Source: Hermatobates lingyangjiaoensis (lineage: Eukaryota > Arthropoda > Insecta > Hemiptera > Hermatobatidae). From it: a stretch of 64,000 nt of DNA. The stretch is taken from assembly GCA_026182355.1 (NCBI GenBank), contig JAPFBL010000569.1, positions 1 to 64,000 on the forward strand, in the 5' to 3' direction. This document shows positions 20,211 through 29,429 of this stretch, piece by piece (positions within the stretch are counted from its first letter, which is position 1; each line of letters begins with the position of its first letter). The notes beneath the pieces are model-generated. The model was not told where the DNA came from. It searched no databases and saw only the letters and a program-made list of their open reading frames with translations. The position numbers and the translations under genes are program-made.

Positions 20211-20214
<4 letters not shown>

Positions 20215-20282
<68 letters not shown>
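20215..20282. repeat. (TA)n tract between two PLE-C foldbacks
   Basis: About 66 bp of pure TA. It separates copy 1 from copy 2; the sequences on its two sides are mirror images. Confidence 0.95.
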
Positions 20283-20283
<1 letters not shown>

Positions 20284-20336
20284 GAGTTCGAGATTAACAA
20301 AGAGCAACACACAAAGTAGGGAAACACACTTACAGA

Positions 20337-20367
20337 CTCAAATTTTCGGGTAATCCGTCTTCAGGAG
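20337..20367 (-). ncRNA. Hammerhead-like motif (PLE-C2, left arm)
   Basis: Identical to the copy-1 motif. Confidence 0.5.
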
Positions 20368-20942
20368 AAAAGAGAATGGGAGACCAAGCACGTTGTAGGC
20401 GCAACGGCAAGTAACCAACCCGGCAACCGCCAGTGCTGTCAACCGTACCCGGTCTTAAAGTATAAAATTAGGAGAAGATATAAACAGAAGCTCAGATAAG
20501 CAGTACTGGTTGGGTAAAACTATAAGTAGGTGAAAAATAATAAACAATATAAGATAAAAACAAACTATAAGAAACAAAAATAATGATAGAGAAAAGAAGA
20601 AAAAATAAATAAATAAAAATAAATACAATACAAAAAACTTGCATTGGTTGTTTTAGTAAATAAAAGATAGAAACTGAATAAAAGGGTAAGTATGGGAAAC
20701 TAGTTAAGAATAAGAATTTAGAAAAATAAAATAGGATAAAACAAACTAGTAGTAAGTGAAGAAGACAAAATAGATATACACAAAATATACGAAAGAGGAA
20801 AAAAGAAATAAGTACTAGAGAAAGAATACTGGAAAAAAAGTACAAAAAAAAAATGTACAAAAAAATTATCTTTTAAGGTTAAGTCCAGGTGCACTGCGCG
20901 CCCCGAGCAACCAGATGTGAGCCTCCTCAGAGGCTCTAAGGG

Positions 20943-21220
20943 TCACGGTATTATCACCAGGGGAATCTGACGCAGAATCTGCACACTGAAGCAGTCGTTA
21001 AAAGACAGACCGTGGGATTTGGCGTGTATGGCGACAGGTAAATTGGAGTTGTTGTTAACGGATGCTCTATGACCGTTCATACGGAGGCTGAGCTTGTTAG
21101 AGGACAGTCCTACGTAGAACGCATCACAACGAGTACAGTCCAATTTGTAAACACAATTTTTGGATGTACATGAGCAGTCCTTAGCAACAGGGAAGGACTG
21201 GTTATGGGAAGATGGAGTGA
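20943..21220 (-). pseudogene. PLE GIY-YIG endonuclease, frameshifted (C2, left arm)
   Basis: Reads SHNQSFPVAKDCSCTSKNC, VYKLDCTRCDAFYVG (GIY and YIG strands), LSLRMNGHRASVNNNSNLP and SVQILRQIP. A lost C in a homopolymer (four instead of five) then shifts the frame. The sequence coding EEAHIWLLGARSAPGLNLKR is still present downstream, out of frame. Confidence 0.78.
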
Positions 21221-21231
21221 TGGAGTGTGTT

Positions 21232-21585
21232 TCACTCCATCTTCCCATAACCAGTCCTTCCCTGTTGCTAAGGACTGCTCATGTACATCCAAAAATTGTG
21301 TTTACAAATTGGACTGTACTCGTTGTGATGCGTTCTACGTAGGACTGTCCTCTAACAAGCTCAGCCTCCGTATGAACGGTCATAGAGCATCCGTTAACAA
21401 CAACTCCAATTTACCTGTCGCCATACACGCCAAATCCCACGGTCTGTCTTTTAACGACTGCTTCAGTGTGCAGATTCTGCGTCAGATTCCCCTGGTGATA
21501 ATACCGTGACCCTTAGAGCCTCTGAGGAGGCTCACATCTGGTTGCTCGGGGCGCGCAGTGCACCTGGACTTAACCTTAAAAGATA
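21232..21585 (+). pseudogene. PLE GIY-YIG endonuclease, frameshifted (C2, right arm)
   Basis: Same product and the same one-base deletion as the left arm. The deletion is absent from both arms of copy 1. Confidence 0.78.
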
Positions 21586-22084
21586 ATTTTTTTGTACATT
21601 TTTTTTTTGTACTTTTTTTCCAGTATTCTTTCTCTAGTACTTATTTCTTTTTTCCTCTTTCGTATATTTTGTGTATATCTATTTTGTCTTCTTCACTTAC
21701 TACTAGTTTGTTTTATCCTATTTTATTTTTCTAAATTCTTATTCTTAACTAGTTTCCCATACTTACCCTTTTATTCAGTTTCTATCTTTTATTTACTAAA
21801 ACAACCAATGCAAGTTTTTTGTATTGTATTTATTTTTATTTATTTATTTTTTCTTCTTTTCTCTATCATTATTTTTGTTTCTTATAGTTTGTTTTTATCT
21901 TATATTGTTTATTATTTTTCACCTACTTATAGTTTTACCCAACCAGTACTGCTTATCTGAGCTTCTGTTTATATCTTCTCCTAATTTTATACTTTAAGAC
22001 CGGGTACGGTTGACAGCACTGGCGGTTGCCGGGTTGGTTACTTGCCGTTGCGCCTACAACGTGCTTGGTCTCCCATTCTCTTTT

Positions 22085-22115
22085 CTCCTGAAGACGGATT
22101 ACCCGAAAATTTGAG
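22085..22115 (+). ncRNA. Hammerhead-like motif (PLE-C2, right arm)
   Basis: Identical to the other three family-C motifs. Confidence 0.5.
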
Positions 22116-22220
22116 TCTGTAAGTGTGTTTCCCTACTTTGTGTGTTGCTCTTTGTTAATCTCGAACTCGTATTGTGTCCAGTTTGGATCGTATTTCGTTT
22201 TATCAGTGAATATATATATA

Positions 22221-22261
<41 letters not shown>

Positions 22262-22266
<5 letters not shown>

Positions 22267-22637
22267 TTCGTGTCCATTGAAACAATATTGGAAATCTGAA
22301 GGACTGAATAGGTATTAACTCGCTGTACACCATAAACTTTTATGAATTGTAAAATGAAATATACTTCTTGTTATTTATTACTGTTTGTTGTTTTAGGGCA
22401 AACTTATATATTATAAGTTAAAATAAAAATTATGTATCAAAATTAAACATAAAAACATACAAATTGAAGGTATATCATATAGCTCTCAATATAGAAAAAG
22501 TTAGTTTGAAAACTCTTACCTATATTAGAATAGGTCAAAAACAAAAATATTATTTTTGGCTGGAAGGTTTATGGATAAATTAATTGTTTGAAACAAGGGT
22601 GACATAGAGTCAAAATGGTAGTAGGTAAGTGACTCAC
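22262..22637. other. Spacer, probably intron
   Basis: AT-rich with nothing recognised. It lies downstream of the exon at 22638 on the minus strand. Confidence 0.4.
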
Positions 22638-22730
22638 CTCTATCCTGGCTATTTCATACTCCGTGCTTGGCACTGTGATGCCCAGATGCAGACAGCCCTT
22701 CGACGGAGTCAAGTCTCGGACCATTCCCAC
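22638..22730 (-). CDS. Candidate host-gene internal exon (31 codons)
   Basis: On the minus strand the segment is bounded by an acceptor (GATGTTTACAG) and a strong donor (GTGAGTC). Only one frame is open through it. It begins VGMVRDLTPSKGC, continues LHLGITVPSTEYE and ends IARIE. Length 93 bp, phase 0 at both ends. It is clearly richer in GC than its surroundings and matches no transposon in the window. I do not recognise the protein. Both candidate exons are on the same strand with compatible phases, so it could be joined to the exon at 32773-32937 across an intron of about 10 kb. That join is inference. Confidence 0.6.
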
Positions 22731-22814
22731 CTGTAAACATCCTCTGTTATTGCTGATATTTGAAATTTATAATATCATAAACAACATATAGATTGTAGGA
22801 TAAACTTTTAAACA

Positions 22815-23003
22815 ACAATATAGGAGAAAAACGACTAAGATCTTTCAACCATAACAAGCAGTTTTCGTCAGAGTCAAATGCCAACTAATTGGATTTGACT
22901 CTGACGAAGACCATTTTTTTTACAGTTGAAAGATCTTAGTAATTTTTTATAATTTGTTAATGTGGTTTGGACATTGATTGTTGTTTCATATGAAATCTTG
23001 TCA
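22815..23003 (+). mobile_element. Short ribozyme foldback, family M (copy 2), decayed
   Basis: Arms with gactaagatctttcaacc and gttgaaagatcttagt flank a ccaact/ttgg centre. The tail attgattgttgtttca follows on the right. The right-arm ribozyme has a T run replacing part of helix II. Confidence 0.75.
22833..22875 (-). ncRNA. Hammerhead motif (M2, left arm)
   Basis: GACU/AGUC, CUGACGA, GAAA and AGAUCU are all retained. Helix II has substitutions (GCAGUUUU side). Confidence 0.5.
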
Positions 23004-23012
23004 TATACTATA

Positions 23013-23213
23013 GTATCAATGATCAAACCACAATAAGAAAATGGGAAAACAAGACCGTAACAAGCGGTCTTCGTCAGAGTCAGGTTGGGTTTTTGACTCT
23101 GACGAAGTCAGGGTTTGAACTCTGACAGTTGGGTTTTTGACTCTGACGAAGAAAGTTTGTTACGGTTGAAAGATCTTGGACTTTTTTCCCCATTTAATAT
23201 TGTGGTTTGATCA
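23013..23213 (+). mobile_element. Short ribozyme foldback, family M (copy 3), rearranged
   Basis: Carries the atcaaaccacaataag ends, but the left arm has lost the aagatctttcaac segment and the centre holds three gggtttttgactctgacg-like blocks, apparently by local duplication. Confidence 0.7.
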
Positions 23214-23392
23214 GTAACATATATATATTCGTATATTTGGGGAGCAGGCCTTCATTGATACATGTTCTATTAAAACCTATGCCTATTTCTATTTTGACAC
23301 ATTTTCGAATTAATTTTTCAAATTTCCTTACCTCTGGCTTCCATAAGTTTGGGACAAAGTAAATCAGTTCTCCAAAATTTTTATTTTTGTAT

Positions 23393-23431
23393 ATCGACAT
23401 GTTTCGGTCTTCATCGACCATTATCAAGGAT
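23393..23431 (-). ncRNA. Hammerhead-like motif, variant core (family T, left arm)
   Basis: Core CUUGAUAAU, helix II GGUC/GACC with loop GAUGAA, GAAA, palindromic helix III ACAUGU, then C. Helix I AUC/GAU. Confidence 0.55.
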
Positions 23432-23682
23432 TTTATTTAGAATACTCAAAAAACTAATATAATTTTAAACTGAAAAAAACTCAAATAAACTATTTGCAAA
23501 GTCAACTGCACGTAAACATGACAACAGAAGTTATCAACAGGTAGTGACAAGGTGAGGTTTCCCCAGGGTCTTTTCTTTACCTCTCATTGATTGGTTCGTC
23601 TTCTGACTGCCTTCGTACAGTTTCAAAATTCTTGTGAATCCACTGGCCTGGCTGTTGATAGTAGGTTCTTTCTCTTGCATCC

Positions 23683-23958
23683 GGAGGACCTAAGGAACAT
23701 GTCACAACAGCACATGGATTAAGATTAACGAGGGAAATGCTGAACGACAACACCGTGATATTAAAACAGGAACATGACCATATAAGACTGCAAATTTTGG
23801 AAGCCATTTTTATTCTAGAGAAAGAACCTACTATCAACAGCCAGACCAGTGGATTCACAAAAATTTTGAAACTGTACGAAGGCAGTCAGAAGACGAACCA
23901 ATCAATGAGAGGTAAAGAAAAGACCCTGGGGAAACCTCACCTTGTCACTACCTGTTGA
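23683..23958 (+). pseudogene. PLE GIY-YIG C-terminal fragment (family T)
   Basis: Open from GGPKEHVTTAHGLRLTREM through VILKQEHDHIRLQILEAIFI and EKEPTINSQTSGF to a stop at 23958. LQILEAIFI with its Glu and PTINSQ are the last two conserved blocks of the PLE-type GIY-YIG domain. The GIY and YIG strands are truncated off. Confidence 0.72.
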
Positions 23959-24074
23959 TAACTTCTGTTGTCATGTTTACGTGCAGTTGACTTTGCGAAT
24001 AGTTTATTTGAGTTTTTTCAGTTTAAAATTATATTAGTTTTTAAGTAAATTGTGAAACTACGATTCTAAATAAC

Positions 24075-24113
24075 ATTCTTGATAATGGTTGACGAAGACC
24101 GAAACATGTCGAT
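24075..24113 (+). ncRNA. Hammerhead-like motif, variant core (family T, right arm)
   Basis: Same variant core UUGAUAA, helix II GGUU/GACC (one G-U pair), GAAA, ACAUGU, C. Confidence 0.5.
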
Positions 24114-24116
24114 ATA

Positions 24117-24262
24117 CAAAAATAAAAATTTTGGAGAACTGATTTACCTTGTCCCAAACTTATGGAAGCGAGAGGTAAGGACATTTGAAAAATTAATTCG
24201 AAAATGTGTCAAAATAGAAATAGGCATAGGTTTTAATAGAACATATATAATTATATATACCT
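24117..24262 (+). pseudogene. PLE N-terminal leader peptide (family T)
   Basis: KNFGELIYLVPNLWKREVR, then FEKLIRKCVKIEIGIGFN. The antisense partner in the left arm continues through TCINEGLLPKYTNIY. The homology defines a leader shared by many PLEs here. Confidence 0.65.
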
Positions 24263-24676
24263 TTCAACCATAACAAGAGATCTGTGATACGAGCCTGTTT
24301 TCTTATCAAAGCTAATACTCTCCTTATCCCACTTCTGGCCTAATATTATCCAACTCTCTTTCACCTTATCTCGTCATTAGCATTTTTAAAATTTCATTTT
24401 TTTTCAGCTAATGTAATATTTAATACATAGTCATTAAAAGAAAATCTTTATAACAAAATACTCACAAATTATTTATTCACTTTTAAAATGTTATTCTATA
24501 AAAGATAGTTAATGTAGTCACTTGTTAGCTTTTGTGTCGCAATTTTGAATAGACGAGTATTTAGTTATCAGAAATAAGATATAAATTAAATAGAAATATA
24601 ATGCTCAAATTCAAGATTATTTCACTGAATAATTTCTAAAATAATGTTTTTCCATGCTGTAGTTTCAATGTCTTAA
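24263..24676. other. AT-rich spacer
   Basis: Nothing recognised. Confidence 0.5.
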
Positions 24677-25296
24677 GTCATTGGTTCTCAATGTAATCCA
24701 TAGGGACCCCTCAGAGGTCCACAGAGGATTACTGGGGGCTCCAAGCGGAAAAAAAGTCTTTTGTGGACTTGTAACATACGGTTTAGTGCTCCATGTTAAG
24801 TTTATACCCATATATCAGCATAGTATAACCGAAGATACGAGTATATCAAAGCGTAGCAAGCTGACCTTTAGAATATTCAAAATCACAATAATTATAACAT
24901 AAGCCCGAACATCCTCCTTTCTTTGTTACAATCTTCCAAAATTTTAAAACATTCTATTACAAGTTTATGTCGTATTTAAACTGAGTTTCTTACAATTTAC
25001 TTCAATATACTATATAAACGCTTATATAAAAAAAATATTTAGTTATTATTTCACTTCAACATACTTATAAAATGTTAATATAAAATATTATGTTGTTATT
25101 TTAAAAAAATTTTTGTATTTCGACATCATTTTGTAAATCTAATAAAATTATTTCATGGTTTCACTCTTTATATACCTAGAAACAAATATTAATTTGAAAA
25201 TATGCATACTTATGTTTTTTAGTATTCAAGGGGGCATCCTCAGATGCTGAAATAAGTTCTGGGTATCGATGAGCAAACAAAGGTTGAGAAACCCTA
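24677..25296. mobile_element. Possible non-autonomous hAT-like element
   Basis: Ends resemble hAT termini: CATTGGTTCTCAATG at the left and, inverted at the right, TAGGGTTTCTCAACC. Next to them are G/C-rich words (gggacccctcagagg, gggggcatcctcag) in an otherwise AT-rich body. I could not find a clean 8-bp duplication. No transposase. Confidence 0.4.
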
Positions 25297-25452
25297 AATC
25301 TAAGTAGATATCCTACGTCAAGTGTACTGTCTTTTAAAAATTGCTTTGATAAAAGGGTTACTAATATAGTCGGATACATCATTTCACTTTAATTTTAATT
25401 TAATGATACTTATTTCAATTTTGATTGATAACATTTTTGCTAAACATATGGT

Positions 25453-25575
25453 TTCGTCCCTCGGAGAGGACGTTAAACCGGTCAGTCACAAGCATGTAAG
25501 ATGATAAGTACTCAGTAAAGATCCATACTTTAAATACATTTGAGTTAGGCAATATTTAAGACTCCCAATGTAGAA
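25453..25575 (+). repeat. SINE 3' half
   Basis: gaggacgttaaac, taaatacatttgagttaggc and gactcccaatgtagaat align with the tail of the SINE at 16941-17168. The promoter boxes are missing. Confidence 0.65.
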
Positions 25576-26152
25576 TCAATGGGAGGTATAATATTCACTG
25601 CAGGAATCAGCATCGAAGGACTGACCTTGTCCTCAGCCCTTAAAAAAAAGAAACTAATGATTCAGTATTAATATTTCTAATAACACTAAAAAGCCCTTTC
25701 TCCTCCCTTTAATATATTGATTCCCAAAAGTGAACACTTAGTGGTTTCCATTAATTATAATATTCACAAAGTTCAGCCAAGGAAGAAATTATATTGAAAA
25801 TGCTAATTCTCCTGTATTTTAAACACTTTAAAGAGACTTGTGTATAAGTTAACGGTATTCAACAGAGGCCTGTATAAATAGGGTTGCTGTTTCTTCAGAA
25901 GTTAATAAAAATAAATAATTCAATAAGTTATTGATAATAAGTTAATAAAAAAAAATTAATTATAAATGCATAATTTAAACAACCTTTGAACTGTTGGTTT
26001 AGAACAGAGGTTCTCATGCTTGGTCCATGCACCCTTCTCTCCATCTAAATATATGTCATTCCCCCCACCATTAATTAATTAAAAAAATGCTTTCTAACTA
26101 ATAAGTAAATGTCATTAAAATTTCTTTTATATTTTTATTATTATATATATAT
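25576..26152. other. AT-rich spacer with a hAT-like end
   Basis: At 26003-26060 agaggttctcatgcttggtc and cccttctctcc recall a second hAT-type terminus. The rest is unassigned. Confidence 0.35.
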
Positions 26153-26190
26153 ATCTATGATCAAACCACAATAAGGAAATGGGAAAACAA

Positions 26191-26233
26191 GACTAAGATC
26201 TTTCAACCGTAACAAGCGGTCTTTGTCAGAGTG
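26191..26233 (-). ncRNA. Hammerhead motif (M4, left arm)
   Basis: Core CUGACAA (one change at the G position), helix II GACCG/CGGUU, GAAA, AGAUCU. Confidence 0.5.
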
Positions 26234-26256
26234 AAAAACCCAACTGTTGGGTTTTT

Positions 26257-26298
26257 GACTCTGACGAAGACCGCTTGTTACGCTTGAAAGATCTTAGC
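26257..26298 (+). ncRNA. Hammerhead motif (M4, right arm)
   Basis: CUGACGA, helix II with one mismatch (CGCUU), GAAA, AGAUCU. Confidence 0.6.
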
Positions 26299-26440
26299 TT
26301 GTTTTTCCCCATTTTTTATTGTGGTTTTAATTGATTGTTATTTCACGTGTTTATGTGAAATTTTATATATATATAACAGATTCAATAATATATCGACCGT
26401 TTGATAGAATAGTTTTGATGAACCTATAATTATATATATT

Positions 26441-26893
26441 AGTATATTTAGGAAGCAGTCCTTCATTTTACATTTGATTAAATAATACGCCATATTTACG
26501 GTTGATTAGTTTCCTTGTTATTTCTCAAGGGATTGAATAATTTCTTGTACAAACATCTAAATTGAATAGACATTTCCAATGGTTCCATTGTTTACATCTT
26601 GCATTTCCACTAATTTTACTATTGTCACAACATCACAACTAGTACTATTACTATTACACTCTACTTAATCACTTATCGACTGTTTCGACTGCTCGTCAGT
26701 CATTTCTGGATAAGGAGGTTCTTTGCTGAGTTGTTGGATTTACTGCTTTTTGATCAGTACGAGTGGTCTAATGGTGGGTTTTCCGGAATCAGTTTCTGAT
26801 TGGCTGGTTGTAGTGGTTGAGAGGGCATGGTTATAGGTACTGTTATCTGGTGGCATCAGATGAAGTATCGGGGCCAAGAGCTTGAGCACCCTG
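26441..26893 (-). mobile_element. PLE-G terminal fragment (older tandem copy)
   Basis: Repeats 26932-27400 in the same orientation with many small deletions. It contains the leader, the ribozyme and the end of the GIY-YIG 3' region. It breaks at gagcaccctg, next to the second copy. Confidence 0.8.
26673..26713 (-). ncRNA. Degenerate hammerhead motif (PLE-G, older copy)
   Basis: Helix II GACUG/CAGUC is kept. The 5' core is damaged by deletion and helix III reads ACAGU. Confidence 0.4.
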
Positions 26894-26949
26894 TACTAGA
26901 ATAGTTTGATAGAAACCTATATATATATATATATTAGTATATTTAGGAA

Positions 26950-27205
26950 GCAGTCCTTCATTTATACAGGTTTGATTAAATAATACGCCATATTTACGGT
27001 TGATTAGTTTCCTTGTGTATTTCTCAAGGGATCTGAATAATCTTCTTGTACAAACATCTAAATTGAATAGAACATTTCCAATGGTTCCATTGTCTTTACA
27101 TCTTGCATTTCCACTAATTTTACTATTGTCACAACTAGTACTATTACTATTACTACTACTACTATTATCACTACTATCGACATGTTTCGACTGCTCGTCA
27201 GTCAT
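26950..27205 (-). pseudogene. PLE N-terminal leader peptide (family G, left arm)
   Basis: After the ribozyme codes TDEQSKHVD comes a Ser/Asn-rich stretch, then IGNVLFNLDVCTRRLFRSL, EKYTRKLINRKYGVLFN and QTCINEGLLPKYTNIY. It runs into TA repeats. The right arm (28133-28380) repeats it. Confidence 0.65.
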
Positions 27206-27215
27206 CTTCTGGATA
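27175..27215 (-). ncRNA. Hammerhead motif (PLE-G, left arm)
   Basis: Helix I UAUC/GAUA, core CAGAAGA (U4 changed to A), extra U, helix II GACUG/CAGUC with loop ACGAG, GAAA, palindromic helix III ACAUGU, C. Confidence 0.6.
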
Positions 27216-27677
27216 AGGAGGTTCTTTGCTGAGTTGTTGGTATTTACTGCAGTTTTTGTTCAGCTACGAGTGGTCTAATGGTGGGTTTCGGTAATCAGTT
27301 TCTGATTGGCTGGTTGTAGGGGTGGAGAGGGCATGGTTATGCAGGTACTGTTATCTGGTGGCCAGCAGATGAAGTTATCGGGGCCAAGAGCTTGAGCACC
27401 CTGCTACTACTATTAAGTTGAGTGTTGAGAGTCGTTTCCTTTCCTGTATTAAAATGGCTTCCAGAATTAGCAATTTTTGTGGATCCTTTCCTTTAGTATG
27501 ATTGTTGTATTATTCACAAGGTCTTCCTTCGAATATTGGTTTTATGAATAGATTCAGCATGGTTTCGAGGAGCACCTCCGGCTAAGTGCATAGTAAGTCT
27601 CCGTGATAGGGAAGTAGTAGTCATGCCAATGTACGAATTGTTACGGGTTTCACAGTCCACGGAAATTGAATTGTTAC

Positions 27678-28003
27678 GGGACTGTGAAACCCGTAACAAT
27701 TCGTACATTGGCATGACTACTACTTCCCTATCACGGAGACTTACTATGCACTTAGCCGGAGGTGCTCCTCGAAACCATGCTGAATCTATTCATAAAACCA
27801 ATATTCGAAGGGAAGACCTTGTGAATAATACAACAATCATACTAAAGGAAAAGGATCCACAAAAATTGCTAATTCTGGAAGCCATTTTAATACAGGAAAG
27901 GAAACCGACTCTCAACACTCAACTTAATAGTAGTAGCAGGGTGCTCAAGCTCTTGGCCCCGATAACTTCATCTGCTGGCCACCAGATAACAGTACCTGCA
28001 TAA
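27678..28003 (+). pseudogene. PLE GIY-YIG endonuclease (family G, right arm)
   Basis: Open frame with CETRNNSYIGMTTTSLSRRL (YIG strand and catalytic-type Arg), TMHLAGGAPRNHAESIH, LVNNTTIILKEKDPQKL and LILEAILIQERKPTLNTQL (catalytic-type Glu and the PTLN block), stopping at 28003. The GIY strand is cut off at the head-to-head join. The antisense left arm encodes the same protein with small differences. The product is the nuclease of a Penelope-type element; RT is absent. Confidence 0.78.
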
Positions 28004-28122
28004 CCATGCCTCTCCACCCCTACAACCAGCCATCAGAAACTGATTACCGAAACCCACCATTAGACCACTCGTAGCTGATCAAAAACTGCAGTAAATACCA
28101 ACAACTCAGCAAAGAACCTCCT

Positions 28123-28163
28123 TATCCAGAAGATGACTGACGAGCAGTCGAAACATGTCGATA
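28123..28163 (+). ncRNA. Hammerhead motif (PLE-G, right arm)
   Basis: Same helices as 27175-27215, including the CAGAAGA core variant. Confidence 0.6.
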
Positions 28164-28400
28164 GTAGTGATAGTAGTAGTAGTAGTAATAGTAATAGTAC
28201 TAGTTGTGACTGTTGTGACAATAGTAAAATTAGTGGAAATGCAAGATGTAAAGACAATGGAACCATTGGAAATGTTCTATTCAATTTAGATGTTTGTACA
28301 AGAAGATTATTCAGATCCCTTGAGAAATACACAAGGAAACTAATCAACCGTAAATATGGCGTATTATTTAATCAAACCTGTATATATATATATATATATT

Positions 28401-28443
28401 GTAGGGTAAATACCACATAATAACTGATTGCACTTCATTAGAA

Positions 28444-28445
<2 letters not shown>
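28401..28445 (-). mobile_element. Family L end fragment
   Basis: On the minus strand gtgcaatcagttatt and atgtggtatttac match the left end of the L element at 50745. Only the tail is present, lodged between (TA)n tracts. Confidence 0.6.
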
Positions 28446-28481
<36 letters not shown>

Positions 28482-28483
<2 letters not shown>

Positions 28484-28595
28484 GTTCACAGAGGAAAGAG
28501 AAAAACAAATAAAGACACACACAAAAGACTCACAACGATATTTCGACAGTCGTCGTCATCGGGCAGAAGTAGTCCCTTTGAGTAGCTGAAGCTAA

Positions 28596-28600
<5 letters not shown>
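28482..28600 (-). mobile_element. PLE-like terminal fragment, family P
   Basis: A single ~115-bp piece between (TA)n tracts. It has the same design as other PLE ends (ribozyme, then a short AT-rich end) but belongs to no other family in the window. Confidence 0.5.
28532..28566 (-). ncRNA. Hammerhead-like motif (family P)
   Basis: Core CCGAUGA (U4 changed), helix II GAC/GUC, GAAA, helix III AUAU, C. Helix I is weak. Confidence 0.4.
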
Positions 28601-28646
<46 letters not shown>

Positions 28647-28692
28647 CAAGGGTCTATATATGATCAAACCACAATAAGAAATGGGAAAACAA

Positions 28693-28735
28693 GACTAAGA
28701 TCTTTCAACCGTAACAAGTGGTCTTCGTCAGAGTC
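28693..28735 (-). ncRNA. Hammerhead ribozyme motif (M5, left arm)
   Basis: GACU/AGUC, CUGACGA, helix II GACCA/CGGUU side with one change, GAAA, AGAUCU. Confidence 0.65.
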
Positions 28736-28754
28736 AAAAACCCAACTGACAGCG

Positions 28755-28797
28755 GACTCTGACGAAGACCGCTTGTTACGGTTGAAAGATCTTAGTC
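28755..28797 (+). ncRNA. Hammerhead ribozyme motif (M5, right arm)
   Basis: All elements intact: GACU/AGUC, CUGACGA, GACCG/CGGUU, GAAA, AGAUCU. Confidence 0.75.
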
Positions 28798-28873
28798 TTG
28801 TTTTCCCATTTCTTATTGTGGTTTGATCATTGATTGTTGTTTCACGTGTTTATGTGAAATATTTTTAAGGGTC

Positions 28874-28904
<31 letters not shown>

Positions 28905-28911
28905 AAAAAAT

Positions 28912-29265
28912 TATACCAATTTTAACTTTTGTTCTTTTCAGAGTTAATTTTTCAAGTTTTCTCACTATGGATTTCCACCTTTCTGGTAAAATATAAAGTA
29001 ATTCACCAAAAGATTTATTCTTGACTTCCATTTTATTAACTATTGTTTGTTAAATTAAAAATTGTTTGTTATAGTTAAAACTTGTTAGTTAATAAAATGG
29101 AAGTCAAGAATAAATCTTTTGGTGAATTACTTTATATTTTACCAGAAAGGTGGAAATCCATAGTGAGAAAACTTGAAAAATTAACTCGGAAAAGAACAAA
29201 AGTTAAAATTGGCATAATTTTTAATAAAACATGTTTGATTGAAGGTCTGCTCCCAAAATACACAA

Positions 29266-29270
<5 letters not shown>
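28912..29270. mobile_element. PLE leader foldback, family H
   Basis: Arms about 28912-29038 and 29089-29222 repeat the leader peptide codons. The right arm continues through EGLLPKYTNI into (TA)n and the left lacks that end. The centre (29039-29088) is AT-rich; no ribozyme remains. Confidence 0.7.
29096..29270 (+). pseudogene. PLE N-terminal leader peptide (family H)
   Basis: Reads MEVKNKSFGELLYILPERW, VRKLEKLTRKRTKVKIG and IIFNKTCLIEGLLPKYTNIY. It is the clearest version of the conserved leader in the window. Confidence 0.65.
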
Positions 29271-29302
<32 letters not shown>

Positions 29303-29429
29303 ATTATATATATATATATATCATATTTACCTTGAATCTGTTTCTTATATAATTTATAGGATGAGTCTATTCCCATGAATAACTACTATGAGAACAGTAG
29401 TTAGTCAGTTATTCAGAGACTGACTAACT

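Larger units (their letters stand above)
18659..20214. mobile_element. PLE foldback, family C (copy 1)
   Basis: Arms 18659-19446 and 19468-20214 hold the GIY-YIG C-terminus, a long AT-rich 3' UTR and the ribozyme-bearing end. Here the roughly 40-nt tail (cgatccatactggacac) is on the left, and the right arm stops at gaactc before a long (TA)n. Copy 2 has the tail on its right. Confidence 0.87.
20283..22209. mobile_element. PLE foldback, family C (copy 2)
   Basis: Arms 20283-21220 and 21232-22170 meet at a gatggagtga/tcactccatc palindrome and are longer than in copy 1, reaching the Cys motif before the nuclease. The right side has the tail (gtccagtttggatcg) ending at 22209, then (TA)n to 22261. 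Confidence 0.88.
23221..24262. mobile_element. PLE foldback, family T
   Basis: Arms about 23221-23675 and 23808-24262, flanked by TA-rich sequence. Each arm has the end of a GIY-YIG ORF, a short UTR, a ribozyme and the leader peptide. The plus-strand copy extends about 125 bp further 5' (23683-23807). The left arm reaches INEGLLPKYTNIY; the right stops at FNRTYI. Confidence 0.82.
26153..26372 (+). mobile_element. Short ribozyme foldback, family M (copy 4)
   Basis: Complete arms, aacccaactg/ttgggttt centre and the tail on the right (gttatttcacgtg, tttatgtgaaat). TA-rich sequence at both ends. Confidence 0.85.
26932..28403. mobile_element. PLE foldback, family G
   Basis: Arms 26932-27658 and 27678-28403 with a 19-bp centre. 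Each contains the GIY-YIG domain, a UTR, a ribozyme, a trinucleotide-rich leader (agt/act repeats coding Ser/Asn) and the conserved leader peptide, then (TA)n. The left arm keeps INEGLLPKYTNIYIYI and the right stops at FNQTC. Confidence 0.88.
28662..28866 (+). mobile_element. Short ribozyme foldback, family M (copy 5), with target-site duplication
   Basis: 205 bp from gatcaaaccac to the tail end gtgaaatattttt. Flanked by an exact 14-bp duplication, aagggtctatatat, at 28648-28661 and 28867-28880. Both arms retain full ribozymes. No ORF. Confidence 0.9.

Noticed and set aside
19136..21960. Phe/Leu-rich frames up to 128 residues that look like membrane proteins
   Set aside because: They are translations of the T-rich 3' UTR of PLE-C, present in all four arms as mirror images.
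27000..28347. Leu-rich frames of 92-95 residues
   Set aside because: Antisense of the act/agt trinucleotide stretch in the PLE-G leader.
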